Source: RH-AL1 sp965277735 (GTDB lineage: Bacteria; Pseudomonadota; Alphaproteobacteria; Rhizobiales; Beijerinckiaceae). From it: a stretch of DNA of 64,000 nucleotides. The notes below the pieces were generated by a model. The model saw nothing but the letters and a program-made list of their open reading frames with translations, was not told the origin of the DNA and searched no databases. Position numbers and translations under genes: made by a program. The stretch's first letter is position 1, and each line of letters begins with the position of its first letter. The DNA lies in NCBI GenBank assembly GCA_965277735.1, contig CBDIDO010000003.1:1736001-1800000 (forward strand), given 5' to 3'. Below are positions 46,278 to 54,483 of this stretch, one piece after another.

Positions 46278-47069
46278 ATGATCAAGAAGCTTCTTCTCAC
46301 CACTGTCGTGTTGTCGACGTCTGCGGTTGCTGCCTTCGCGGCCGATCTGCCTTCGCGTCGTGCGCCGCCGGTCTACATCCCGCCGCCGCTTCCGGTCTTC
46401 ACCTGGACGGGCGCCTACATCGGCGGAAACGCCGGTTACGCGTTCGACTCCAAGTCGTCGTTCAACACCACGGTCGGCGCGGGCCACTCGTTCCTGCAGT
46501 CGACGTCCAGCGGCTTCACCGGCGGCGGTCAGATCGGCTACAACATGCAGCTCGGCAACGCGCCGCTCCTCGGTGGCTTGGGCGGCTTCGGCGGCCTGGG
46601 TGGTGGCGGCATCGTCATCGGTGTCGAGGCCGATGCGGCCTACACCGATCTCAACACGAACCTCGCCTTCGGCGGCGCGCCTTATTACGCGCACACGCAG
46701 TTCGTCGGCACCGCGCGCGGCCGCGTCGGCTACGCCTTCGGTGACGTGCTCGTGTACGGCACCGGCGGCTTTGCCTACGGCGGCGTGAAGGACGGCGTCG
46801 GCGTTGCCACCGCCAACAAGATCGCGACCGGCTATGCCTACGGCGGCGGTATCGAATACGCGATCCCGACCACCTCCTTCGTCAACGTCTTCCACTCCGG
46901 CGCCGTGACGCTGAAGGCCGAGTACCTGCACTACGATCTCGGCTCGCAGGCACTGAACTCGGGCCGCATCAACAGCTCGGTCAAGAACGACGGCAACATC
47001 GTTCGCGGCGGCATCAACTACAAGTTCGACTTCTTCGGCACGGCGGCGCCGGTGGTCGCCCGCTACTGA
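46278..47069 (+). CDS. Outer-membrane beta-barrel protein (Omp25/Omp31-like)
   Basis: A 263-residue outer-membrane protein of the rhizobial Omp25/31 group. The signal peptide is MIKKLLLTTVVLSTSAVAAFA, followed by ADLPSRRAPPVYIPPPLPVF, the characteristic Pro-rich start. FTWTGAYIGGNAGYAF and GTARGRVGYAFGDVLVYGTG are strand signatures, and the C-terminal VRGGINYKFDFF closes the barrel. The insert GGLGGFGGLGGGGIVIG is Gly-rich. ATG 46278 is favoured over 46230 because the signal peptide starts there. An intrinsic terminator lies 57 bases downstream. Confidence 0.92.
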   Translation: MIKKLLLTTVVLSTSAVAAFAADLPSRRAPPVYIPPPLPVFTWTGAYIGGNAGYAFDSKSSFNTTVGAGHSFLQSTSSGFTGGGQIGYNMQLGNAPLLGGLGGFGGLGGGGIVIGVEADAAYTDLNTNLAFGGAPYYAHTQFVGTARGRVGYAFGDVLVYGTGGFAYGGVKDGVGVATANKIATGYAYGGGIEYAIPTTSFVNVFHSGAVTLKAEYLHYDLGSQALNSGRINSSVKNDGNIVRGGINYKFDFFGTAAPVVARY

Positions 47070-47125
47070 GGCCAACAACTTCGGTCGATCGTGCGGGATG
47101 CGAAATCGCGCGGTATTCTGAAGGA

Positions 47126-47156
47126 GGGCTCGGACGAAAGTCCGGGCCCTTTCTTT
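47126..47156 (+). terminator. Intrinsic terminator of the Omp25-like gene
   Basis: Ten-base stem GGGCTCGGAC/GTCCGGGCCC with a GAAA tetraloop (47136-47139), followed by TTTCTTT. It lies 57 bases after the Omp25-like stop. Confidence 0.9.
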
Positions 47157-47163
47157 GTGCGCG

Positions 47164-47484
47164 CTATTCGTCTTGGTCGATGGCCTCGACTTGGTACAGG
47201 AGGCTGTCCGCCGTCGCCGTCTCCACGTGAGACGCCGCGGATCGGAGCAGGCTCAGAAGATGCTCGCGGCTCTTCCCGACGATGTCTTTGACGCTCTCGG
47301 TGTCGGGCGAACACGAAAAGCGCATCGCGACCTGGATGTCGTTCTTGCGCTTCTCCTGAGGCCCGAGGGTAACCGGCAGATCGACGACGGCGTGGGCGTA
47401 GGCGCCGTCGGCGTCGCGGTAGAAGGTGATGTTTCCAAAGCCGACATTGATCGTAACGTTGCTGTCACGTTCGACCTCGTCCAT
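47164..47484 (-). CDS. Hypothetical protein, 106 aa
   Basis: Unrecognised protein starting MDEVERDSNVTINVGFGNIT at 47484, with AAAGGCGG upstream as a possible ribosome binding site. It is cytosolic, mixed alpha/beta in composition (NVGFGNITFYRDADGAYAHA), and has one cysteine in RFSCSPDT. The open frame extends upstream to 47673, but the added residues look non-native. It is convergent with the Omp25-like gene and downstream of the chemoreceptor-like gene on the same strand. Confidence 0.55.
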   Translation of the reverse strand: MDEVERDSNVTINVGFGNITFYRDADGAYAHAVVDLPVTLGPQEKRKNDIQVAMRFSCSPDTESVKDIVGKSREHLLSLLRSAASHVETATADSLLYQVEAIDQDE

Positions 47485-47677
47485 GCGCGTCCGCCTTTCG
47501 CTTGGGATTGCCCATAAGCGGCAACATTCAAGCCAGACAAATCCGACGAAGATGTTGCTGGCGATGAGATTCTCGACGCTCGCGACGAAAAAACGCGCTT
47601 GGCTTTCCAGTAGCTCATCGAATGGCGTGGCAGGCATCGCGAGCGCGCTAGCGCATCCGCTTCGCCATGTCACCGCG

Positions 47678-49996
47678 TCAGGCGGCTGACTGCGGGTGCT
47701 GGTGGGCCTGGCCGTCGGGGAACGACGTGTCGCGGCTAGACCACACCACGTCGATCCGGCCCTTGTCGCCGATGCGACCGACGAACGCCGGCAGCGTCGT
47801 ATGAAGCTGCTCGGTGACCAGTAGCTCGTAGCCGCTCGGCGAGCGGATCGTCGCGCCGCGCAGGGCCGCGCGCACGTCGTCCGGCGCGAGCGTCCCGGCT
47901 TTCGCGACCGCCGCCTTCCACAGATTGAAGCCGATGAAGGTCGCTTCGAGGGAATCGTTTGGGACGCTCCTATCGTCGCCGCAAATCCGGCGCCAGAGGT
48001 CGACGAACGCTGCGTTCGACGAGCCTTGGATGCCGGACAGGTAGTTCCACGCGACGAAATGGCCCTTCATCGGCTCGGCCTCGAGGCCGAGAAGCTCGGC
48101 CTCCTGCACCGAGAGGCACATGAAGGGCATGCGCTCGGCATCGACGCCGCGCCGCGCCAGCTCGCGGAAGATCGGCACGCTCGCCTCGCCGGACAGCGTC
48201 GAGATCACGGCGATGTCGCTTCGTCGTGCGGCCTGGAGGAGCTTCTCGACGGCCTGGCGCGCATCGTAGCGGGCCGCATCGAGCCGCACCTCCGTCGCGA
48301 TCGTGCGGCCTAGCGCCGCGGCGCGCGCGCGGATCAACGGATGGCTGGCGCGGGAGAACATCGAGTCGTCGCCGATAAGCGCGAGCTTGCGATGGTTGCG
48401 ACCGGCCAGGAAGTCGATGGCCGGGAAGGCTTGCTGTTGCGGCGTGCCGCCCGCGTAGAAGATGCTCGGCGAGGCTTCGCCGCCTTCGTACTGGCTGGGA
48501 TAGAAGAGCAGGGCGGCGCTGGCCTCGAGCACCGGCCGCATCGCGAGCCGCGAGGCCGACGTCCACCCACCGAAGATCGCCGACGCGCCAGCCGCGATGA
48601 GCTTGCGCGCGCCCTCCGCATAGGCCGCGGGCTCAGCCCTGGGATCGAAGATGACGGCCTCGAGCGGCCGGCCGAGCAGGCCGCCCGATCGGTTCGTGTC
48701 CTCGATCAGGCCGATGAGCAGGTCGTGCACCGGTCGCTCGACCGAGGTCACCGTGCCCGACAACGAATGCAGGATGCCGACTTTGATCGAGCCGGCCGCG
48801 AGGTCGTGAAAATAGGTACGGAAATGGGTCGCGAGCGCCTGCGACCCAGTCATGAGGTTCCTGGCGCTGGCGAGGACCGAGTGGCCGGCGACCTCGATCT
48901 CGCTGACGCCGAACGAAAGGCTCGGCAGCGCGCGGGCGACGCGGTTCGACACCGACGCGGCCTCGATGCCGATGCGTTCCACCGCGATCGTGCTCTCGGC
49001 GAGCGAGCCGGTGAAGGCGCTCTGGGCGTTGGTCAGGCTCGCCACGCGGGCCATGATCGCATCGATCGACAGCGCCGTCTGGTCGACCGCCGCCTTCATC
49101 GTCGCGATCTGCGTGCCGATGGTCGCGGACGCTTGCGCCGATTGCGCCGCCAACGCCTTCACCTCGCTCGCGACGACCGCGAAGCCGCGGCCGGCTTCGC
49201 CGGCCCGCGCCGCCTCGATGGTCGCGTTCAGCGCGAGAAGCGAGGTCTGCGATGCCACGCCGTCGATGATGCCGAGGATGGAGCCGACCTCGCCGGCCGC
49301 GGTCTTGAGGCTCGTGATCGTGCCTTGCGCCGCGCGCAGCTCCGCCATCGTCAGGGAATTGGCGGCCTCGCCGTCGGCGATCTGCCCGGTGATGATGGCG
49401 ACGGCATCGGCGATCCGGGCGGCGGTCTTTGACACCGAGGCGACTTCCTTTGCGGATTCGGTGACCGCCTCCGACATGCCGCGGGCATCGAGGATCAGGC
49501 CGCTGTTGACGCTGTTGAGGCCTTCGACCATCGCGCAGATCTGGTCGCCGCTCTGGGAGAATTGCGCCACCGCCTGCGCCACGGTGTTCTGAAAGCGCGT
49601 CGTGTAGAAGGCAGCGCCGTCGCGTCGGATGCGCGCTTCCGCCAGGATGCGCTGCCCGTCGGCGACCGCGGCGTCGGCATCCATCAGCCGCAGGCGCATC
49701 GTTTCCGCCGCCGCAGCGATGGCGATCGGACCGCGCCCGGCGACATTCGAGAACCTCACGAAGCGGTCGCCGTCGGCGACGAGGCCCAGCAGGTGGATCG
49801 CGTGGTGAACCCGAGCGAGCTCGACCAGCGCCAGGCAGAGAACGAGCGTGATCGCGAGGAGACCGAGCAGCGGTGCGATGATTGCCATGGCGATCACGAA
49901 CACCGCAAGCAGCCCCAGCCGAACCTTGAGCGGCAGCGTCGTCGTGAAGCTGATGGCGGGTGTGAGGCGCATGGCGTCCGAGCGGGTCCGCCTCAA
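47678..49996 (-). CDS. Chemoreceptor signalling domain fused to a UrtA/AmiC-type binding domain
   Basis: A 772-residue protein with reversed domain order. Near residues 22-62 lies one long hydrophobic stretch (LGLLAVFVIAMAIIAPLLGL, then AITLVLCLALVELA), readable as two helices forming a hairpin. The methyl-accepting signalling domain follows, with the hairpin tip NATIEAARAGEAGRGFAVVA around residue 265. From about residue 405, a periplasmic-binding-protein fold of the UrtA/AmiC group begins (VGILHSLSGTVTSVERPVHD) and includes LFYPSQYEGGEASPSIFYAG. In a hairpin topology both ends are in the cytosol, so the binding domain would sense an intracellular amide such as urea. An in-frame ATG at 49972 is a second possible start. 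Confidence 0.85.
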   Translation of the reverse strand: MRRTRSDAMRLTPAISFTTTLPLKVRLGLLAVFVIAMAIIAPLLGLLAITLVLCLALVELARVHHAIHLLGLVADGDRFVRFSNVAGRGPIAIAAAAETMRLRLMDADAAVADGQRILAEARIRRDGAAFYTTRFQNTVAQAVAQFSQSGDQICAMVEGLNSVNSGLILDARGMSEAVTESAKEVASVSKTAARIADAVAIITGQIADGEAANSLTMAELRAAQGTITSLKTAAGEVGSILGIIDGVASQTSLLALNATIEAARAGEAGRGFAVVASEVKALAAQSAQASATIGTQIATMKAAVDQTALSIDAIMARVASLTNAQSAFTGSLAESTIAVERIGIEAASVSNRVARALPSLSFGVSEIEVAGHSVLASARNLMTGSQALATHFRTYFHDLAAGSIKVGILHSLSGTVTSVERPVHDLLIGLIEDTNRSGGLLGRPLEAVIFDPRAEPAAYAEGARKLIAAGASAIFGGWTSASRLAMRPVLEASAALLFYPSQYEGGEASPSIFYAGGTPQQQAFPAIDFLAGRNHRKLALIGDDSMFSRASHPLIRARAAALGRTIATEVRLDAARYDARQAVEKLLQAARRSDIAVISTLSGEASVPIFRELARRGVDAERMPFMCLSVQEAELLGLEAEPMKGHFVAWNYLSGIQGSSNAAFVDLWRRICGDDRSVPNDSLEATFIGFNLWKAAVAKAGTLAPDDVRAALRGATIRSPSGYELLVTEQLHTTLPAFVGRIGDKGRIDVVWSSRDTSFPDGQAHQHPQSAA

Positions 49997-50144
49997 AGTC
50001 TCGCTTTATGATAAGCAAGTCGTAAATAATGCATACAGATCAATGCTTAAATAAGCGGCGAAACGTCAGCTACTTGCGCGATATTCAGGCGGCGACCCTT
50101 CGCAGACGGTAATACGGTCTAGCGCGAGGTCTTCACTGGGCCGC

Positions 50145-50636
50145 CTACCTGTAGGGGTGTACCTGCGGGATCAGCGCGGCGGCCAGCTCGAGATGGCCCG
50201 AGATGACGCCTTTGCGGGTGATGACCTCGTCGGCGATCCGCTGCAGCTTCTGCGCCGGGCCCTGCACAAGGATCACCTCGAGAGTCTGGTTGTCGGCGAG
50301 ATGCACGTGCAGCGAGGAGATGACCTCGGCGATATTCTCCTGCTGCAGGTCGGCGAGCCGCTCGCGCAGGCCGGCGACCTTGTTGTCGTAGAAGAGCGTG
50401 ATGGTACCGACCATCACCCGGTCGCCGACATCGTGCCGGTAGGCCACGAGCGAGCGATGCAGGACGGTTGCCACCGCCTGCGAGCGGCTGGCGAAGCCGC
50501 GGCCTTCGACCATAGCGTCGAGCTCGCCGAGCAGGTCCTCGGAGAGGGAGAGGCTCGTGCGGCACACGAGCGGACGGCCGCGCACGCCGCGCTGACGCGG
50601 TTCGGATTGAGGGTCGTCCGTCCTCCGTCTTGGCAT
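50145..50636 (-). CDS. NikR-like ribbon-helix-helix regulator lacking two nickel ligands
   Basis: A 163-residue regulator with the NikR layout. RTSLSLSEDLLGELDAMVEG and FASRSQAVATVLHRSLV form the ribbon-helix-helix at residues ~25-65, and the C-terminal ACT-like domain follows with TLFYDNKVAGLRERLADLQQ and VISSLHVHLADNQTLEVILV. The HVH pair matching the E. coli NikR ligands H87 and H89 is kept, but the H76 position is Gln and the C95 position is Thr. So it may not bind nickel, or not with square-planar affinity. I chose ATG 50636; ATG 50657 is also possible. It is divergent from the ABC binding-protein gene. Confidence 0.8.
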   Translation of the reverse strand: MPRRRTDDPQSEPRQRGVRGRPLVCRTSLSLSEDLLGELDAMVEGRGFASRSQAVATVLHRSLVAYRHDVGDRVMVGTITLFYDNKVAGLRERLADLQQENIAEVISSLHVHLADNQTLEVILVQGPAQKLQRIADEVITRKGVISGHLELAAALIPQVHPYR

Positions 50637-50663
50637 GGGATTTGTACCACTCTTCATCGAACG

Positions 50664-50689
50664 TATTACGATACGCAAAAATCGTAGTA
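50664..50689. promoter_or_regulatory. Dyad operator candidate between the NikR-like gene and the ABC transporter
   Basis: TATTACGAT and ATCGTAGTA are inverted repeats matching at 8 of 9 positions, separated by 8 bases (total 26). The dyad lies in the divergent promoter region. Its spacing and symmetry resemble NikR-type operators, where E. coli NikR binds GTATGA-N16-TCATAC. I infer that the regulator next door binds it and controls both directions. Confidence 0.65.
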
Positions 50690-50710
50690 TTGTTTCGAGG
50701 AGGTGTCACG

Positions 50711-51718
50711 ATGCCGTTTTTCCTGAAGCGGACAGCCTGCCGCTTGTCGCAAGCCGCACTCGTCGGGCTCGCCGCGTTTGCCGTCTCACCCGCCTCTTCG
50801 GCGAGCGCCGACACGCTGCACATCGGCTACAGCGACTGGCCCGGCTGGGTCGCCTGGCAGGTGGCGATCGACAAAGGCTGGGTGAAGGATGCCGGCGTCG
50901 ACGCCAAGTTCGAGTGGTTCGACTATTCCGCCTCGATGGACGCCTATTCGGCCGGCAAGCTCGACGCCGACATGGTGACCAATGGCGATGCCCTCGTGAT
51001 GGGCGGCAATGGCGCCAAGAGCGTCATGATCATGCTCACCGACTATTCCAATGGCAACGACATCATCGTCGGCAAGCCCGGCACCAAGAGCCTCGCCGAC
51101 CTCAAGGGACAGAAGGTCGGCATCGAGGTCGGGCTCGTCGAGCATCTGTTGCTCGAGAACGGCCTCGCCAAGCTGAAGATCCCCGAGTCCGACGTCACGC
51201 TCGTCAACGCCAAGACCAACGAGACGCCGCAGGTGCTCTCGTCGGGCTCGGTCGCGGCGATCGGCGCCTGGCAGCCGGTGGCCGGCGAGGCGATGAAGGG
51301 CTCGCCCGGCGCGCACCCGCTCTACACGTCGGCGCAGCAGCCGGGGCTGATCTACGACGTCATCGCCGTGAAGCCGGAGAGCTATGCCGCGCACAAGGCT
51401 GAATGGACGAAGCTCGTCGGCGTCTGGGACAAGGTCGTCGCCTATATCGACGACCCCAAGACGCAGCCCGACGCGCTCAAGATCATGGCCGCGCGCACCG
51501 GCGTCACGCCTGAGGCCTACGGCAAGTTCCTGAAGGGCACCAAGCTGCTCACGCTGAAGGAAGCCAAGAAGGTGTATGTAGACAAGCCGGGCTTCGGCTC
51601 GCTCTACGGCTCGAGCGCCAACGCCGATGCCTTCAACGTGAAGTTCAAGGTCTACAAGGACCCACAGGACGTGAAGAGCTACATCAACCCGGCCATTACC
51701 GACGCGCTCGCCAAATAG
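50711..51718 (+). CDS. ABC transporter substrate-binding protein, urea/guanidine-carboxylase-associated
   Basis: A periplasmic binding protein of the NMT1/SsuA (COG0715) type, 335 residues. The signal peptide starts MPFFLKRTACRLSQAALVGL and is cleaved near ASADT. The mature start HIGYSDWPGWVAWQVAIDKG is the family signature and DADMVTNGDALVMGGNGAK follows. The ATG at 50711 has GAGGAGGTG upstream. The permease, ATPase and downstream catabolic genes follow in the same direction. The ligand is probably guanidine or a small amide, inferred from the cluster. Confidence 0.93.
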   Translation: MPFFLKRTACRLSQAALVGLAAFAVSPASSASADTLHIGYSDWPGWVAWQVAIDKGWVKDAGVDAKFEWFDYSASMDAYSAGKLDADMVTNGDALVMGGNGAKSVMIMLTDYSNGNDIIVGKPGTKSLADLKGQKVGIEVGLVEHLLLENGLAKLKIPESDVTLVNAKTNETPQVLSSGSVAAIGAWQPVAGEAMKGSPGAHPLYTSAQQPGLIYDVIAVKPESYAAHKAEWTKLVGVWDKVVAYIDDPKTQPDALKIMAARTGVTPEAYGKFLKGTKLLTLKEAKKVYVDKPGFGSLYGSSANADAFNVKFKVYKDPQDVKSYINPAITDALAK

Positions 51719-51734
51719 CGGGCTGTCGCCGACG

Positions 51735-52772
51735 ATGGGGGAGAGCGGGACCATAGCGGAACGGATCGAGCCGGCAGCCGTCGCGCCGGCGAAACCGGTC
51801 GTCGTGCGGCCACGATCTGGCCGCGTGTGGATCGGCGCGCCGAAGCCGCTCGGGCGCCGACGGCGTTTGGTCCTCGCCGTCGCCTCGTTCCTGCTGCCGC
51901 TGCTCTTGTGGGCGGCGGTGTCCTACGTGCCGTTCCTCTGGCATCCGCTCGTCGAGATCTCCGATCCCGGCGCGGTCGACTACCTCGACAAGGGCATGCG
52001 GCTCGATCGCGGCACGTTCGACACCGAGGTCGCCAACGCGAAACAGGCCGGCACTGCGCCGCCGCGCGGTACGCCGGCCAATCCCGTCTATCTGCCGGCG
52101 CCGCACGAGGTCGCGCTGGCGCTGTGGAACGGCATCGTCCATCCGCCGACGGAAGGCGAGGCGATCCGCATGCCCTCAAGCCTGTGGCACTCGATCCAAG
52201 TCATCTTCTGGGGCTTCCTGATCTCGTCGCTGCTCGGCGTGCCGCTCGGCATCCTGTGCGGTGCGTCGCCCGCGATCGCGCGGTTGTTCGAGCCGTTCAT
52301 CGAGTTCGTGCGCTACATGCCGGCGCCGGCCTTCGGCGCGCTGATGGTGGCGATCCTCGGCATCTACGATGGGCCCAAGGTCTCGATCATCGTCATCGGC
52401 ACCTTCTTCCAGCAGGTGCTCGTCATCGCCAACACGGTGAAGCGCGCGGACGGCCTTTTGATCGAGGCTGCCCTCACGCTGGGCGCGCGCAACCTGCGGC
52501 TCATCCGCCGTGTGATCGTGCCGGCCGTGCTGCCGCAGATCTATCGCGACCAGCGCATCCTGCTCGGCTGGGCCTGGACCTATCTCATCGTCGCCGAGCT
52601 GATCGGCACCTCGTCCGGCATCACCTTCTTCATCACGCAGCAGGCGCGCTATCAGCATTTCGACAACGTCTACGCCGGCATCCTGGTGATCGGCTTCGTC
52701 GGCATCGCCACCGACATCGTGCTCGCGCTGCTCGGCAGGCGGCTGTTTCCCTGGTCGAAGGAGGACTCATGA
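51735..52772 (+). CDS. ABC transporter permease (urea/guanidine-carboxylase-associated)
   Basis: A TauC/SsuC-type membrane subunit of 345 residues, about 80 longer than SsuC. The first membrane helix is at residues 45-65 (LAVASFLLPLLLWAAVSYVP), followed by a long periplasmic loop to about residue 140 containing a DPGAVDYLDKGMRLDRGTFD segment. The permease core has SLLGVPLGILCGASPAIARL and the ATPase-contact EAALTLGARNLRLIRRVIVP. The gene overlaps the ATPase start by 4 bases (ATGA). Confidence 0.92.
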   Translation: MGESGTIAERIEPAAVAPAKPVVVRPRSGRVWIGAPKPLGRRRRLVLAVASFLLPLLLWAAVSYVPFLWHPLVEISDPGAVDYLDKGMRLDRGTFDTEVANAKQAGTAPPRGTPANPVYLPAPHEVALALWNGIVHPPTEGEAIRMPSSLWHSIQVIFWGFLISSLLGVPLGILCGASPAIARLFEPFIEFVRYMPAPAFGALMVAILGIYDGPKVSIIVIGTFFQQVLVIANTVKRADGLLIEAALTLGARNLRLIRRVIVPAVLPQIYRDQRILLGWAWTYLIVAELIGTSSGITFFITQQARYQHFDNVYAGILVIGFVGIATDIVLALLGRRLFPWSKEDS

Positions 52773-53689
52773 CCTCCGGCCTGTCACCTGAGCCGTCCTA
52801 CCTCGACCAGGCACCGGAGGTGCGCGCGCGCTTCGATCGCCTGAAGGCGCGCGAGGTGGCGATGCGCGTCGAGCATCTCGGTAAGATCTTCGCGCTGCCG
52901 AATGGCGGCACGACGGAGGCGCTGCGCGATATCGAGGTGGTGACGCATCGCCGCGAGTTCCTCTGCGTCGTCGGCCCCTCCGGCTGCGGCAAGTCGACCT
53001 TCGTGCGCATCCTTGCCGGCCTCGAGGACGCGACCTCCGGCGCCGTGCTGGTCGACGGCGTGCCGGTGAAAGGCCCGTGCCCCGATCTCGGCATGGTGTT
53101 CCAGGGCTACACGCTGTTTCCCTGGCTCACGGTTTTGAAGAACGTGATGTTCGGCCTGCGCGAGCGGGGCGACAGCCGCGGCACGGCCGAGCGCGAGGCG
53201 CGCGAATGGCTCGCGCTGATCGGGCTCGAGAAATTCGCTGACGCCTATCCGCACCAGCTCTCCGGCGGCATGAAACAGCGCGTGGCGATCGCCCGCGCGC
53301 TCGCCGTGCGGCCGCGGATTCTGCTGATGGACGAGCCGTTCTCGGCGCTCGACGCGCAATCGCGTGCGCGCATGCAGGCCTATCTGCTCGAGATCTGGCG
53401 CAAGATCGACATCACCATCGTCTTCATCACGCACGATCTCGACGAAGCGGTGCTGCTTGCCGACCGCATCCTCGTCCTCGCCGCCAACCCCGGCCGCGTC
53501 GCCGAGCTGATCGAGGTGCCGGTTCCGCGCCCGCGCAGCGCCGCGCAGGCGATGGGGCCCGAGTTCCGCGCGACCCGCGACCGGCTCGACGCGCTGATCC
53601 ATCCCGCAGTCGACGAAGCCGACACCGGCGAGGAGGTGCGCCCCAACCTCGTCGCGCGCCTCACGACGGTCGGAGACGAGGTCGAATGA
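52769..53689 (+). CDS. ABC transporter ATP-binding protein (urea/guanidine-carboxylase-associated)
   Basis: TauB/SsuB-type ATPase of 306 residues. Walker A GPSGCGKST near residue 73, Q-loop FQGYTLFPWLT, signature LSGGMKQRVAIARAL, Walker B LLMDEPFSALD and the H-loop FITHDLDEAVLLADR are all intact. About 30 residues precede the conserved domain. It starts at ATG 52769 and its stop overlaps the creatininase-family gene start by 4 bases. Confidence 0.95.
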   Translation: MTSGLSPEPSYLDQAPEVRARFDRLKAREVAMRVEHLGKIFALPNGGTTEALRDIEVVTHRREFLCVVGPSGCGKSTFVRILAGLEDATSGAVLVDGVPVKGPCPDLGMVFQGYTLFPWLTVLKNVMFGLRERGDSRGTAEREAREWLALIGLEKFADAYPHQLSGGMKQRVAIARALAVRPRILLMDEPFSALDAQSRARMQAYLLEIWRKIDITIVFITHDLDEAVLLADRILVLAANPGRVAELIEVPVPRPRSAAQAMGPEFRATRDRLDALIHPAVDEADTGEEVRPNLVARLTTVGDEVE

Positions 53690-54483
53690 GCCTCGCAGCC
53701 GACGAACCCGTCGCCTGGGCCGCGCGCACCTGGGAGGAGCTGCCGGACGATCTCGCGCGCGTCGGCGGCGCGGCGATCCTGCCCGTCGGCGCCACCGAGC
53801 AGCACGGCCCGCATCTCGGCTGCGGCATGGATTTCGTGCTCGCCGATCGTTTGTGCCGCGACGTCTCGCGCGAGACCGGCGTGCCGGTGCTGCCGACGTT
53901 GCCTTACGGCTGCTCGCGGGGCCATTCCAAGCGCTGGCCCGGCACGATCGCCCTCGATCCCGTGCTGATGACCCAGCTCGTCACGCAGATCGGCACCTGG
54001 GCCTATCATTCCGGCGTGCGCCGGCTGTTCCTCGTCAACGCGCATGTGACCAACGCCGCGCCGCTGCGCTGCGCGCTCGAGCTTCTGCGCGCCGCGCACG
54101 ACGATCTGATGGTAGCGGCAATCGACACCGCGACGATGAGCGAGCGCGTGAGCCACGCCCATTTCGCCGACGCCGCCGACTGGCACGCCAACGAGGCCGA
54201 GACGGCGCTGATGATGGCGATCGCGCCCACGCTCGTGCGTCCCGACCGCCTCGCCGACGCCGACGATCCCGATCGCACCGGCGACAGCGTCTTCGCGCAT
54301 CCGGTCAACCGAACCAGCCGCAATGGCGTCACCGGCTCGCCATCGAAGGCCACGGCCGCGGCAGGCGGGACGCTCTACCGCTGGATGGTCGAAGACCTGA
54401 CGGCGCTCGTGCAACGCGGTCTCGCCGAGAGGCCGCCGCTGCCGCACGCCTACGACGAACGCGCACAGAGGACGCCGCGATGA
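53686..54483 (+). CDS. Creatininase family amidohydrolase
   Basis: A metal-dependent amidohydrolase of 265 residues. The metal ligands are in LPVGATEQHGPHLGCGMDFV (Glu, His, Asp) near residue 28 and DWHANEAETALMMA (His, Glu) near residue 165. NGVTGSPSKATAAAGG near the end fits the family. Creatininase relatives open cyclic amides, so the substrate may be creatinine or another guanidino compound supplying the downstream pathway. The gene overlaps both neighbours by 4 bases. Confidence 0.85.
   Translation: MSLAADEPVAWAARTWEELPDDLARVGGAAILPVGATEQHGPHLGCGMDFVLADRLCRDVSRETGVPVLPTLPYGCSRGHSKRWPGTIALDPVLMTQLVTQIGTWAYHSGVRRLFLVNAHVTNAAPLRCALELLRAAHDDLMVAAIDTATMSERVSHAHFADAADWHANEAETALMMAIAPTLVRPDRLADADDPDRTGDSVFAHPVNRTSRNGVTGSPSKATAAAGGTLYRWMVEDLTALVQRGLAERPPLPHAYDERAQRTPR

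Noticed and set aside
50640..50711. A guanidine riboswitch upstream of the ABC binding-protein gene
   Set aside because: The gap is too short for ykkC class I, and no ACGR hairpin pair is seen there. The dyad fits a protein operator instead.
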